Of a DNA stretch of 11,622 nucleotides, positions 5,844 through 11,383 are shown piece by piece (the stretch's first letter is position 1; each line of letters opens with the position of its first letter). This DNA is from Actinomycetota bacterium (GTDB taxonomy: Bacteria > Actinomycetota > Actinomycetes > S36-B12): assembly GCA_016870425.1 (NCBI GenBank), contig VGBQ01000065.1:1-11622 (forward strand), written 5' to 3'. Position numbers and translations under genes: made by a program. Under the pieces are notes generated by a model. The model was not told the origin of the DNA and made no database searches. It saw only the letters and a list, made by a program, of their open reading frames with translations.

Positions 5844-8758
5844 CCATCGACCCGCTCGTCGCATCCGGAATGCGAGAGCACCTCGGCGACATTGTGGGCC
5901 CGGAATACTCCACATGGGACCTCCCAGGTGAGCGCGACCTCAACATCAAGATCGCAGCCGGGGAGGACCAGATGGTCCTCAAGGTCTACGCCGACGACGA
6001 TCGCCAATGGCTCCTTCTCCAAGACAGGGCACTGCGGCACATCGCTGCCCCGGACCTACGCGTGCCTCAACCACTGCATCCGGACATCGTCGGCCTCTCG
6101 GACGGGCGCGTCATGCGCCTGGTCTCGTGGCTCGATGGCGAGCCGTGGTCGGCGATCGAGCCGAGCGAGGCGGAGGCGGAAGCCCTCGGTGCGCTCGTCG
6201 CCCGTGTCGACCGCCGGCTCGCCGGTATGCAGGTCAGCCCGGGGGACGAGGAGGTGCTGCAGCGGCCCTTCCGATGGAACATGCTCCAGGCCCTCGAATT
6301 GAGGCGATCCCTCGCTGCCATCGCTGATCCAGACGTCCGAGCCGCGTGCGAGTGGGCCTTGGATGAGTTCGAGCATCACGCCTTGCCGATTCTTGCGAGC
6401 ATGACCCATCAGCCGATTCACAACGACGCCAACGAAAACAACATCATCGTCCACCCCGATGGCCTCGGCCTCATTGACTTCGGCGATCTCGTCCTCGCCC
6501 CGAGGGTCGTGGGTCTCGCCACCGCCATCGCCTACGCCATCGCGCCGGCACCCGATCCTGTGCGGGCCGCTATGCCGCTTATTCGCGGCTACCACATGCA
6601 ATGGCCGCTCAGCCCTGTTGAGCTTGAGATCCTGTGGCCGCTCGTGCGGATACGCCTGGTCATGAGCGTTATCAACGCGGCGGAGCAGATTGCTGCCGAT
6701 CCGGAAAACGCCTACCTGCTCATCAGTCAGGATGTCGTGCCCCGTCTCCTGCTCACTCTGACTCAGGCGAGTGACTACCTGGCCCTGTGCCGAGCGCGCG
6801 AGGCTTGCGGCTACGACCCGAGCCCGCGAGCGCGCGATGTGCGTCACCATCTGCGCACCGCGCCAGCGAGATCCGTGCTCGACCTCGGGGCCGGACGCAG
6901 TGCGTGGATCGATTGGTCAGTCGGGTCATCGGATCCTCGTGATCCGTATGGCGTCACGGCGATGATGGCCGACCTGGATGTCCTTGCCGGTCACTACGCC
7001 GAGGACCGCGATGTCTATCGGGGCGACGCATTCGAGGGCGAAGAGCGCACGGTCCACCTGGGCCTGGACCTCTTCCAGCCCGCCGGCAGCAAGGTGTACG
7101 CGCCCTACGACGGCGTGGTGGAGATCGTCGAGGCGCGGCCTGCGGTGGGTGACTACGGCCACGTGGTGATTCTGCGCCATCGGACCGCGGCGGGTACGCC
7201 GTTTTGGACTCTCTACGGGCATCTCGGACCGTCAGTCCTGGATGACCTGGCGGTCGGCGACGACGTGACCGCGGGCGCGCTCATCGGAGTGATCGGCGAC
7301 GAGGATCACAACGGTGCATGGCCCCCGCATGTTCACGTGCAGGTCCTCACCGATTTGTGTGGCATGGGCGGGGAGGTCTACGGCGTTGCGCCACGGTCGG
7401 AGACCACGCTCTGGCGGAGCATCTGCCCCAACCCCAATCTCATGGTCGGCATCCCCCCGGGCGACGGGGCGTCGGACGCGCATCCTGGGCTGGGTCGTGA
7501 GGGCATCGCTGCCCAGCGAAGGGTGCGCCTGTCGCGCAACCTGAGTCTGAACTTCCGAGAGCCGCTGCACATCGTCCGAGGAGAGGGGGCCTATCTCTTC
7601 GATGCTGATGGACGGTCCTATCTCGACCTCGTCAACAATGTCGCACACGTCGGCCACGCGAACCCATTCGTGACGGCCGCAGCAGCGAGCCAGATGGCCA
7701 CCCTCAACACCAACACCCGCTTCCTGCATGACGCGATCATCGAGTACGCCCGCAGCCTGGTAGCGACACTTCCGGATCCGCTGTCGGTCGCCTTCTTCGT
7801 CAATTCCGGCAGCGAGGCCAATGACCTAGCGATCCGTCTGGCCCAGGCCCACACGGGCGCACGCGGGTGGCTGTCTTTGCGGCACGCCTATCACGGGCAC
7901 ACCGCAAGTGTCGTCGACATCAGTCCCTACAAGTTCCTGGGACGTGGGGGAGAGGGTGCGCGTGACCACGTGCGCGTGGCCGAGCTCCCCGATGCCTACC
8001 GGGGTGAGCACACCGGCCCAGGTGCGGGTGCTGCGTACGCCGCTGATTTCGCCACGGCGCTGTCGACCCTTGAGCAGCCGCTCGCGGCGTTCATCTCCGA
8101 AGGCATCGTCAGCACCGCTGGTCAGGTCACCCTGGCCGACGGATTCCTTAAGGATGCCTATCGGCAGACGCGTGAATCGGGAGGTGTGTGCATCGCCGAC
8201 GAGGTGCAGATCGGACTCGGTCGGGTGGGGGAGCGATTCTGGGGATTTGAGCTCCACGACGTGGTCCCTGACGTCGTCACCATGGGCAAGCCGCTGGGCA
8301 ACGGCCATCCTCTTGCGGCTGTGGTGACCACCCCTGAGATCGCAGAGTCATTCCACAACGGCATGGAGTACTTCAACACCTTCGGCGGCAACCCGGTGAG
8401 TGCCACGATCGGTCAGGCCGTCCTTGACTATGTCCTGGACCGACGGCTCCAGGCCCACGCGGCGGACTTGGGGGAGTACGTCAAGGACCAGGTGAGAGGA
8501 ATGCGATCAAGTCACCCGCTCATCGGCGATGTTCGCGGCCACGGACTCTTCCTCGGCATCGAGTTGATGCGCGATGGCAAGCCAGCCACGCAAGAGGTGA
8601 GCGACATCATGGAGTTCGCCCTGCGCAGGGGGGTCATGCTCTCCAGCGATGGCCCGGCTAACAACGTGTTCAAGATCAAGCCGCCCATGGTCGTGCAGCG
8701 CGAGGACATGTACCTCTTCCTCGAGGTGCTCGATGAGGCGCTGCGCGCCGTCCGCTAG
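5840..8758 (+). CDS. Three-domain fusion: APH-like kinase, M23/LytM zinc peptidase fold, class III PLP phospho-lyase/aminotransferase
   Basis: This 972-residue cytoplasmic protein has no signal peptide. Residues about 25-310 are an aminoglycoside-phosphotransferase-like kinase: VLKVY (Lys48), the catalytic loop HNDANENN with His194, Asp196 and Asn201, and LIDFGD (Asp213). Residues about 395-505 are an M23/LytM module with a complete zinc set: HLGLD (His406, Asp410), YGHL (His461) and HVH (His497, His499), around VYAPYDGVVEIV. Residues about 555-972 are a class III PLP enzyme with NSGSEANDLA (655-664), IADEVQ (Asp787), the Schiff-base lysine K817 in TMGKPLGNGHP, and FNTFGGNPVSA. The GKPLGNGHP and MEYFNTFGGNPVS signatures closely resemble ethanolamine-phosphate and 5-phosphohydroxylysine phospho-lyases rather than ordinary omega-transaminases. 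Kinase plus phospho-lyase in one chain implies ATP-driven phosphorylation of an amino alcohol followed by elimination of ammonia and phosphate. The role of the M23 module is unclear. The GTG start at 5840 has GGAGG 9 nt upstream and overlaps the regulator's stop. Confidence 0.92.
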   Translation: MTIDPLVASGMREHLGDIVGPEYSTWDLPGERDLNIKIAAGEDQMVLKVYADDDRQWLLLQDRALRHIAAPDLRVPQPLHPDIVGLSDGRVMRLVSWLDGEPWSAIEPSEAEAEALGALVARVDRRLAGMQVSPGDEEVLQRPFRWNMLQALELRRSLAAIADPDVRAACEWALDEFEHHALPILASMTHQPIHNDANENNIIVHPDGLGLIDFGDLVLAPRVVGLATAIAYAIAPAPDPVRAAMPLIRGYHMQWPLSPVELEILWPLVRIRLVMSVINAAEQIAADPENAYLLISQDVVPRLLLTLTQASDYLALCRAREACGYDPSPRARDVRHHLRTAPARSVLDLGAGRSAWIDWSVGSSDPRDPYGVTAMMADLDVLAGHYAEDRDVYRGDAFEGEERTVHLGLDLFQPAGSKVYAPYDGVVEIVEARPAVGDYGHVVILRHRTAAGTPFWTLYGHLGPSVLDDLAVGDDVTAGALIGVIGDEDHNGAWPPHVHVQVLTDLCGMGGEVYGVAPRSETTLWRSICPNPNLMVGIPPGDGASDAHPGLGREGIAAQRRVRLSRNLSLNFREPLHIVRGEGAYLFDADGRSYLDLVNNVAHVGHANPFVTAAAASQMATLNTNTRFLHDAIIEYARSLVATLPDPLSVAFFVNSGSEANDLAIRLAQAHTGARGWLSLRHAYHGHTASVVDISPYKFLGRGGEGARDHVRVAELPDAYRGEHTGPGAGAAYAADFATALSTLEQPLAAFISEGIVSTAGQVTLADGFLKDAYRQTRESGGVCIADEVQIGLGRVGERFWGFELHDVVPDVVTMGKPLGNGHPLAAVVTTPEIAESFHNGMEYFNTFGGNPVSATIGQAVLDYVLDRRLQAHAADLGEYVKDQVRGMRSSHPLIGDVRGHGLFLGIELMRDGKPATQEVSDIMEFALRRGVMLSSDGPANNVFKIKPPMVVQREDMYLFLEVLDEALRAVR

Positions 8759-8778
8759 CTGGCGACGCAACACGCCAG
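8759..8778. terminator. Hairpin directly after the fusion gene stop
   Basis: CTGGCG (8759-8764), an 8-nt loop ACGCAACA, then CGCCAG (8773-8778) form a perfect 6-bp GC-rich stem that begins on the base after the TAG stop of the fusion gene. No T-tract follows, so it is either a weak or factor-assisted terminator, as is common in actinobacteria, or a 3'-end stability element. A hairpin of the same geometry opens the related repeat at 10571. Confidence 0.45.
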
Positions 8779-8940
8779 TGCCTCCGCCTCCCGCTTGAGC
8801 AGGCCGAAGCGCTGAACGCATGCGGGTCGGACCGGCTACGAGCAGTTGCCGGACGACTCACCCAGGGTCAGGGTGAGGACCTCGTCGATTCCAGCGCTAG
8901 GGATGCCGTACGAGGCACGTGACGCCCGCAGCGCTAAGCA
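8759..8940. repeat. Dispersed intergenic repeat, copy 1 (partner at 10571-10745)
   Basis: This stretch aligns with 10571-10745 in the same orientation. Shared blocks include the opening hairpin with ACGC in the loop, a GAGCAGGCCGA-like block, a CTACGAGCAGTTGCCG block (8836 versus 10642), GGGTCAGG, and the closing GACGCCCGCAGCGCT block. Divergence is substantial, with small indels, so the copies are old. Read on the minus strand, copy 1 holds a 42-codon open frame. The equivalent frame in copy 2 is broken by a 1-nt deletion, so the pair may derive from the 3' end of a lost gene. No terminal inverted repeats or transposase are visible. Confidence 0.6.
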
Positions 8941-8964
8941 CTCGTTGATGTGGGTGTCGCTCAC
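8836..8964 (-). CDS. Possible 42-aa ORF or 3' gene fragment within repeat copy 1
   Basis: The frame starts at GTG (8964-8962), reads VSDTHINECLALRASRASYG and continues through IPSAGIDEVLTLTLGESSG to a TAG at 8838-8836. No good ribosome-binding site precedes the GTG. The reason to list it is that the second copy of the repeat (10641-10739) keeps the same reading as ALRASLASYGVPGAGIEEVL, then SLTL, before a 1-nt deletion shifts the frame. Several differences between the copies are conservative (Ile/Val, Asp/Glu, Thr/Ser), which suggests the frame was once translated. I do not recognise the family. It may be the C-terminal tail of a lost gene rather than a complete small protein. Confidence 0.3.
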   Translation of the reverse strand: MSDTHINECLALRASRASYGIPSAGIDEVLTLTLGESSGNCS

Positions 8965-9010
8965 CTGAGCAGCATTGTTCGGTCAGAGAGGTGTCGGCCT
9001 ATCGCTCGCT

Positions 9011-9033
9011 TAATATGACCAACTCAGTTAGTC
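9011..9033 (+). promoter_or_regulatory. Promoter -10 and near-perfect palindrome upstream of the phd-PIN module
   Basis: TAATAT (9011-9016) is a plausible -10 box. It is followed at once by GACCAACTCAGTTAGTC (9017-9033), a 17-bp palindrome with a single mismatched pair around a central base (arms GAC.AACT and AGTT.GTC). The antitoxin ATG is 9 nt downstream. Phd/YefM antitoxins repress their own operons by binding such short palindromes over the promoter, so this is the likely autoregulatory operator. No clear -35 box is visible at the expected distance. Confidence 0.6.
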
Positions 9034-9041
9034 TTTGAGGC

Positions 9042-9278
9042 ATGACAGATGTTGCTCTGCACGAGGCAAAGGCCCAGTTGTCGGCGCTCGTGGACCGTGT
9101 GTCGAGCGGCGGAGGCGACGTGGTCATCACCCGTCGCGGCAAGCCCGTCGCCCGCCTGGTGCCGATCGACGATGAGTCCGCCATCGAATCCGCTCTCGCT
9201 CATCTGCTTGCCGCTCGCCAGTCATCGACACCGGGCCCGCAGAGTCTGCGCGAACTCATCGACGAGGGTCGCCGTTGA
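9042..9278 (+). CDS. Phd/YefM-family antitoxin
   Basis: This 78-residue protein neutralises the adjacent PIN-domain ribonuclease and likely represses the operon. The N-terminal half is a typical PhdYeFM fold: VALHEAKAQLSALVDRVSSG (4-23), then DVVITRRGKPVARLVPID, which is the usual strand-turn-strand with the conserved RxGKPVA. The C-terminal third, ending SLRELIDEGRR, is the toxin-binding tail. The size is normal for the family. The ATG at 9042 sits one base after a GAGG, too close for an ordinary Shine-Dalgarno, so translation may be near-leaderless given the -10 box 26 nt upstream. Its TGA stop overlaps the toxin's TTG start (TTGA), giving an antitoxin-first coupled pair. A palindromic operator lies just upstream. 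Confidence 0.92.
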   Translation: MTDVALHEAKAQLSALVDRVSSGGGDVVITRRGKPVARLVPIDDESAIESALAHLLAARQSSTPGPQSLRELIDEGRR

Positions 9279-9688
9279 CGTGCGTCCTCGATGCTTCAGC
9301 AGCGCTCAGCCTGGTTCTCGAGGATGAGTTCACGCCCGAGGCGCACGCGATCCTCGAGTACGTGAGTGAGCATGGCGCTGTCGTGCCACCTCTGTGGTTC
9401 GCGGAGGTAGCAAATGGATTACTGACGGCCTGGCGACGGGGACGCCTCGATGACTCGGGCCTGATGCATGCCACCGTAGGCCTCGAGCGTCTCCCCATCC
9501 GGGCGCATGAAGAACGGCCCAGTCTGCTCGACCTCGTGAAGCTGGCTTCGCAGGCGGCACTGACTGCGTACGACGCGACCTATCTGTGGCTCGCCGATCG
9601 CCAGGGAGCGCCCCTGGCGACTCGGGACGAGCGCCTTGCCGACGCTGCCAGGCGCGCTGGAATCACACTCCTCACCGACTCCCAGTAG
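9275..9688 (+). CDS. PIN-domain ribonuclease toxin (VapC-like)
   Basis: This is a 137-residue PIN-domain protein, the toxin partner of the preceding antitoxin; family members are metal-dependent endoribonucleases. All four acidic active-site positions are present: Asp6 in CVLDASAAL, Glu44 in WFAEVANGLL, Asp100 in TAYDATYLWLA and Asp118 in ATRDERLADAARRAG. The protein therefore looks catalytically competent, and its length is normal. The start is a TTG at 9275, supported by GAGGG 6 nt upstream and by the 4-nt overlap with the antitoxin gene; the only other nearby start-like codon (GTG at 9280) is out of frame. A weak start for the toxin after a stronger ATG for the antitoxin would favour antitoxin excess. 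The pairing of a Phd/YefM antitoxin with a PIN toxin is common in actinobacteria. The RNA target is unknown. Confidence 0.92.
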   Translation: MTCVLDASAALSLVLEDEFTPEAHAILEYVSEHGAVVPPLWFAEVANGLLTAWRRGRLDDSGLMHATVGLERLPIRAHEERPSLLDLVKLASQAALTAYDATYLWLADRQGAPLATRDERLADAARRAGITLLTDSQ

Positions 9689-10080
9689 CGATCATCCGGG
9701 CCGGGGCGAAGCTCGAGGGGGTTGTCCGATCGGCATCGAAATCCTCGGCGTCATCGGATCAGACACGCTCGTCGCCATACCGGGAGTCGAACGGGCGCTG
9801 GCGCTCTACTCCTTCAGTGACGAGTCACGCCGATTCGTGCGTGCGCAATCTGCATCCGCGACTGCGCTCTCCGACTGAAACCTGCCGGAGGGAAGGGGCG
9901 AACTCAAGGCCCCTAGGCGTGTTGCCTAGGTCTCGGCCCGCCCCGGCATCGAGGGCAGGGGTCAAGTCAGCGGGGCAAGTCAAGTCCCGTAAGCCCACGG
10001 CCAACAGGCATGCGAATCATCCTCACCTGACAGATCGCTGCTGGATGAGCCCGCCATCAACCTTCACCGTCGACGAATGC
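9689..10080. other. Gene-poor stretch with possible degraded coding remnants
   Basis: I see no convincing intact gene on either strand in these 392 bases. In one plus frame, about 9733-9878 reads CPIGIEILGV, then IPGVERALALYSFSDE, ending at a TGA (9876-9878). The GIEILG end resembles the C-terminal strand of DUF2283-type small proteins, but there is no upstream body, so at most it is a relic (low confidence). One hairpin (9912-9930) and short CAAGTCA repetitions near 9962-9986 are the only other structures. The stretch ends where the 1280-bp-spaced direct repeat begins. Confidence 0.4.
9912..9930. terminator. Isolated hairpin, possible terminator downstream of the PIN toxin
   Basis: CCTAGGC (9912-9918), a GTGTT loop and GCCTAGG (9924-9930) form a perfect 7-bp stem with a 5-nt loop. 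It lies 223 nt after the toxin stop and is not followed by a T-run. It could be a factor-dependent terminator or a protein-binding dyad. Its arms are themselves palindromic (CCTAGG), so the DNA-site reading is as good as the RNA one. Confidence 0.35.
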
Positions 10081-10101
10081 CAGATTCCCCACCCCGCGAG
10101 G

Positions 10102-10117
10102 TTATGTGTGCCATAAT
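10102..10117 (+). promoter_or_regulatory. Inverted repeat and possible -10 box before the toxin relic and antitoxin, copy A
   Basis: TTATG (10102-10106), TGTGC, CATAA (10112-10116) form a 5-bp inverted repeat, and CATAAT (10112-10117) matches a -10 box at five of six positions. The block from CGAGG through CATAATCA is unchanged in copy B (dyad at 11382-11396) while flanking bases on both sides have diverged, which suggests constraint. The first arm also contains the ATG from which the toxin relic can be read. Ribbon-helix-helix antitoxins bind short dyads over their promoters, so an operator role is plausible. No -35 box is clear. Confidence 0.45.
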
Positions 10118-10239
10118 CAGCGCTGGCTTCTAGCTACAAATCACGAGCGGGGCTGTCAAGCCCGTCCTGACGAGACGGCGGATCGCTCCTCTTGGTGATT
10201 CACGCCATGCCCACCAGGTATCGACGGAGGTCGTCATGA
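10104..10239 (+). pseudogene. Internally deleted toxin relic upstream of the antitoxin, copy A
   Basis: Two coding fragments lie in different frames. The first starts at ATG 10104 (MCAIISAGF), meets a TAG at 10131-10133, and would continue QITSGAVKPVLTRRRI. The second, open from 10171, reads GGSLLLVIHAMPTRYRRRSS and ends at a TGA (10237-10239) overlapping the antitoxin ATG in ATGA fashion. A VIHAMP...RYRRR tail followed by a coupled ribbon-helix-helix antitoxin is what I would expect of a small BrnT-like toxin gene, and the first fragment in copy B looks like such a toxin's N-terminal region. The middle of the protein (tens of residues) is missing, so it cannot be functional. Assignment to a BrnT-like family is from memory of motif style, not a search. 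The relic's end may still serve translational coupling to the antitoxin. Confidence 0.55.
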
Positions 10240-10547
10240 ATCGCAAGCGCGCCAAGCGCGTACGCATCACCGGACCCGACGTGGACCTGGAGCGCGAGGT
10301 CATCCTCGACAGCAAAGGACGGCGCGTCGATCAGGCCTACGTCGATCGCGCCCTCGCTGACGTGGACGCCTACTGGAAGAAGCAAGGGGGTCGTCCGTCG
10401 CTCACGGGGGAGGCAAAGCACTCCCCGCATGTGTCCTTCCGTGTGACACCCGAGCTCAAGGCCAAGGCAATGCGGGAGGCCGAAGCGCGGGGAGTGACGG
10501 TGTCGCAACTCGCACGTGAGGCCTTCGAGAGGTTCCTCGCTTCGTGA
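10236..10547 (+). CDS. Ribbon-helix-helix (CopG-like) antitoxin, apparently without an intact partner
   Basis: This is a 103-residue protein. The N-terminal third, MNRKRAKRVRITGPDVDLER, followed by EVILDSKGRRVDQAYVDRAL, is charged and probably forms the toxin-contacting region. After GGRPSLTG (51-58) comes a ribbon-helix-helix DNA-binding domain: HVSFRVTPELKAKAMREAEA (65-84), then RGVTVSQLAREAFERFLAS at the C terminus. VSFRV is the DNA-contacting strand and the two helices follow. The GRPSLTG linker before the domain is typical of actinobacterial antitoxins of this kind. The ATG at 10236 has ACGGAGG ending 5 nt upstream. No toxin gene follows; the next plus-strand sequence is the 10571 repeat, and the gene upstream is a relic. 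It is therefore an orphan antitoxin, maybe kept as a regulator or anti-addiction factor. A near-identical copy begins at 11516. Confidence 0.88.
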   Translation: MNRKRAKRVRITGPDVDLEREVILDSKGRRVDQAYVDRALADVDAYWKKQGGRPSLTGEAKHSPHVSFRVTPELKAKAMREAEARGVTVSQLAREAFERFLAS

Positions 10548-10570
10548 CGACCCGTCCGTTGGCAGCATTC

Positions 10571-10745
10571 GCGGTGACGCGAAGCACCGCTGCGTCCCGC
10601 TCGGGCAGGCCGATGCAGAGTGCGCGCGCGTGCTGGACTGACTACGAGCAGTTGCCGACCCACTCCTCAGGGTCAGGCTGAGCACTTCTTCGATCCCTGC
10701 GCCGGGTACGCCGTAGGACGCGAGCGACGCCCGCAGCGCTGCTCA
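10571..10745. repeat. Dispersed intergenic repeat, copy 2 (partner at 8759-8940), opening with a hairpin
   Basis: This copy lies between convergent genes: the orphan antitoxin ends 23 nt before it, and brnA's stop codon lies at its right edge. It opens with GCGGTG (10571-10576), loop ACGCGAAG, CACCGC (10585-10590). This is a perfect 6-bp stem with 8-nt loop, the same geometry as the hairpin at 8759 but with different stem bases. It can serve as a terminator for the antitoxin gene (no T-run). The rest is related to copy 1 through CTACGAGCAGTTGCCG (10642) to GACGCCCGCAGCGCT. On the minus strand the frame that is open in copy 1 is shifted by a 1-nt deletion near 10655-10665. Confidence 0.6.
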
Positions 10746-10973
10746 GCCGACCAGGCGGTCGAGTCGTTCGGCGATCCAGGTCTTGATGATGGCCTGACGT
10801 GTGATGCCGAGGCGTGTGGCTTCGGCATCGAGGGACTCGACCATCCAGATGGGGAAGTCAACATTGACGCGCTGGACGTCGCGCCCGGGTCGTCGCGCCG
10901 CCCGCACGTCGAGATCGCCAATGATGTCCTCTTGGTCTGCGTCGAACTTCCGGTCAAGATCCTGAGCTCTCAT
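10743..10973 (-). CDS. brnA: BrnA-type antitoxin (ribbon-helix-helix)
   Basis: This 76-residue antitoxin neutralises the BrnT ribonuclease encoded just upstream and should repress the operon as a DNA-binding dimer. The N-terminal region MRAQDLDRKFDADQEDI, followed by IGDLDVRAARRPGR, matches the BrnA pattern of a DRKFD...DLD...ARRP leader. VQRVNVDFPIWMVESLDAEA (33-52), then TRLGITRQAIIKTWIAERLD, is a textbook ribbon-helix-helix domain with strand RVNVDFP. The ATG at 10973 is preceded by GAGGAGG at a 6-nt spacing. A longer in-frame extension upstream lies inside brnT in another frame and is not real. It overlaps brnT by 20 nt, the toxin-first order typical of brnTA. Its stop lies at the edge of the 10571 repeat, and it converges with the orphan antitoxin. 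Confidence 0.9.
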   Translation of the reverse strand: MRAQDLDRKFDADQEDIIGDLDVRAARRPGRDVQRVNVDFPIWMVESLDAEATRLGITRQAIIKTWIAERLDRLVG

Positions 10974-11229
10974 AGAGCGCCTCCTCAGCCTGTCGTGCCC
11001 GCCGCACCGAGATGATGCGGATGAATCCGCGCCGCCTCGTGACGATCGCGGCCCAGGTGCGTCCATCGATCCGCCCGATGACGACCCAACGCGGCTCGCC
11101 CGTCGATCGGGCCGGGATCTCCAGGTGGTCGCTGTCGTCCCACAGTCGCTGGGCTTCGGCGAAGTCGATCCCATGCTTGACCATGTTCGTCTCGGACTTC
11201 GCTCGGTCGAACTCGAACGTCCAAGTCAC
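10954..11229 (-). CDS. brnT: BrnT-family ribonuclease toxin
   Basis: This is a 91-residue toxin with the compact RelE/BrnT-like fold; BrnT proteins are RNases that inhibit translation. Landmarks are TFEFDRAKSETNMVKHGIDF (4-23), where the usual motif is F-W/F-D..K...N..KHGV.F; EAQRLWDDSDHLEI (25-38), GEPRWVVIGRIDGR (44-57), and GFIRIISVRRARQAEEALYE (68-87), which carries the family RIISARRA motif. All family blocks are present, so it looks intact. The start is a GTG at 11229, preceded by GGGAG about 7 nt upstream; no ATG fits. The antitoxin follows with a 20-nt overlap. The module sits on the strand opposite to, and between, the two direct repeats, as if inserted there or bracketed by a duplication. 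A dyad upstream of the start is a candidate operator. Confidence 0.92.
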   Translation of the reverse strand: MTWTFEFDRAKSETNMVKHGIDFAEAQRLWDDSDHLEIPARSTGEPRWVVIGRIDGRTWAAIVTRRRGFIRIISVRRARQAEEALYESSGS

Positions 11230-11243
11230 AGGCTACTCCCAAA

Positions 11244-11262
11244 AGGTATAGAAACGGTACCT
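11244..11262 (-). promoter_or_regulatory. Dyad upstream of brnT, candidate BrnA operator
   Basis: AGGTA (11244-11248), nine bases, then TACCT (11258-11262) form a 19-bp dyad centred 24 nt before the brnT GTG. On the minus strand its second arm includes TATACC, a weak -10-like hexamer (11250-11245). BrnA is known to autoregulate brnTA by binding an inverted repeat in the promoter, so this is the natural candidate. The stretch 11263-11360 between the dyad and repeat copy B shows no gene I can support. Confidence 0.45.
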
Positions 11263-11383
11263 CGAGATGGAGTTCCTGCTCCGGCTCGGGTGAGCGAAGG
11301 TACGTCGCGCGCGCCCAGTTGGGTTCCCTTCGTCCACAGGCTGATTGCGAGCCCCCATGTCGGATTCCCCGCCGCCCGAGGTT

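Larger units (their letters stand above)
10081..10342 (+). repeat. Direct repeat copy A (at least 262 bp; copy B at 11361-11622)
   Basis: Aligned base by base at an offset of exactly 1280 with no net indel, copies A and B differ at 22 of 262 positions by my count. Twenty differences lie in the 155 bases before the antitoxin ATG; only two lie in the 107 coding bases. The stretch from about 10186 to the ATG has one difference. Homology stops abruptly on the left at about 10081/11361. On the right it is cut only by the window end. Both copies contain the same toxin relic and the start of the same ribbon-helix-helix antitoxin gene, so the duplication covers a whole small module. Confidence 0.92.

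Noticed and set aside
6056..6850. 264-aa minus-strand open frame opposite the kinase domain
   Set aside because: It is antisense to a frame with intact catalytic motifs, shows no domain, and has no plausible start site.
9894..9985. Possible tRNA or attachment-site-like structure around the CCTAGGC hairpin
   Set aside because: No cloverleaf, T-loop consensus or tRNA end can be drawn, and there is no integrase nearby.
9586..10116. 176-aa plus-strand open frame after the PIN toxin
   Set aside because: It begins inside the toxin gene in a different frame, has an Arg/Ser/Pro-rich shadow composition and no recognisable domain.
10743..11174. 143-aa minus-strand frame longer than brnA
   Set aside because: The extra N-terminal part overlaps brnT in another frame. 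The internal ATG at 10973 has an excellent GAGGAGG site and gives the normal BrnA length.
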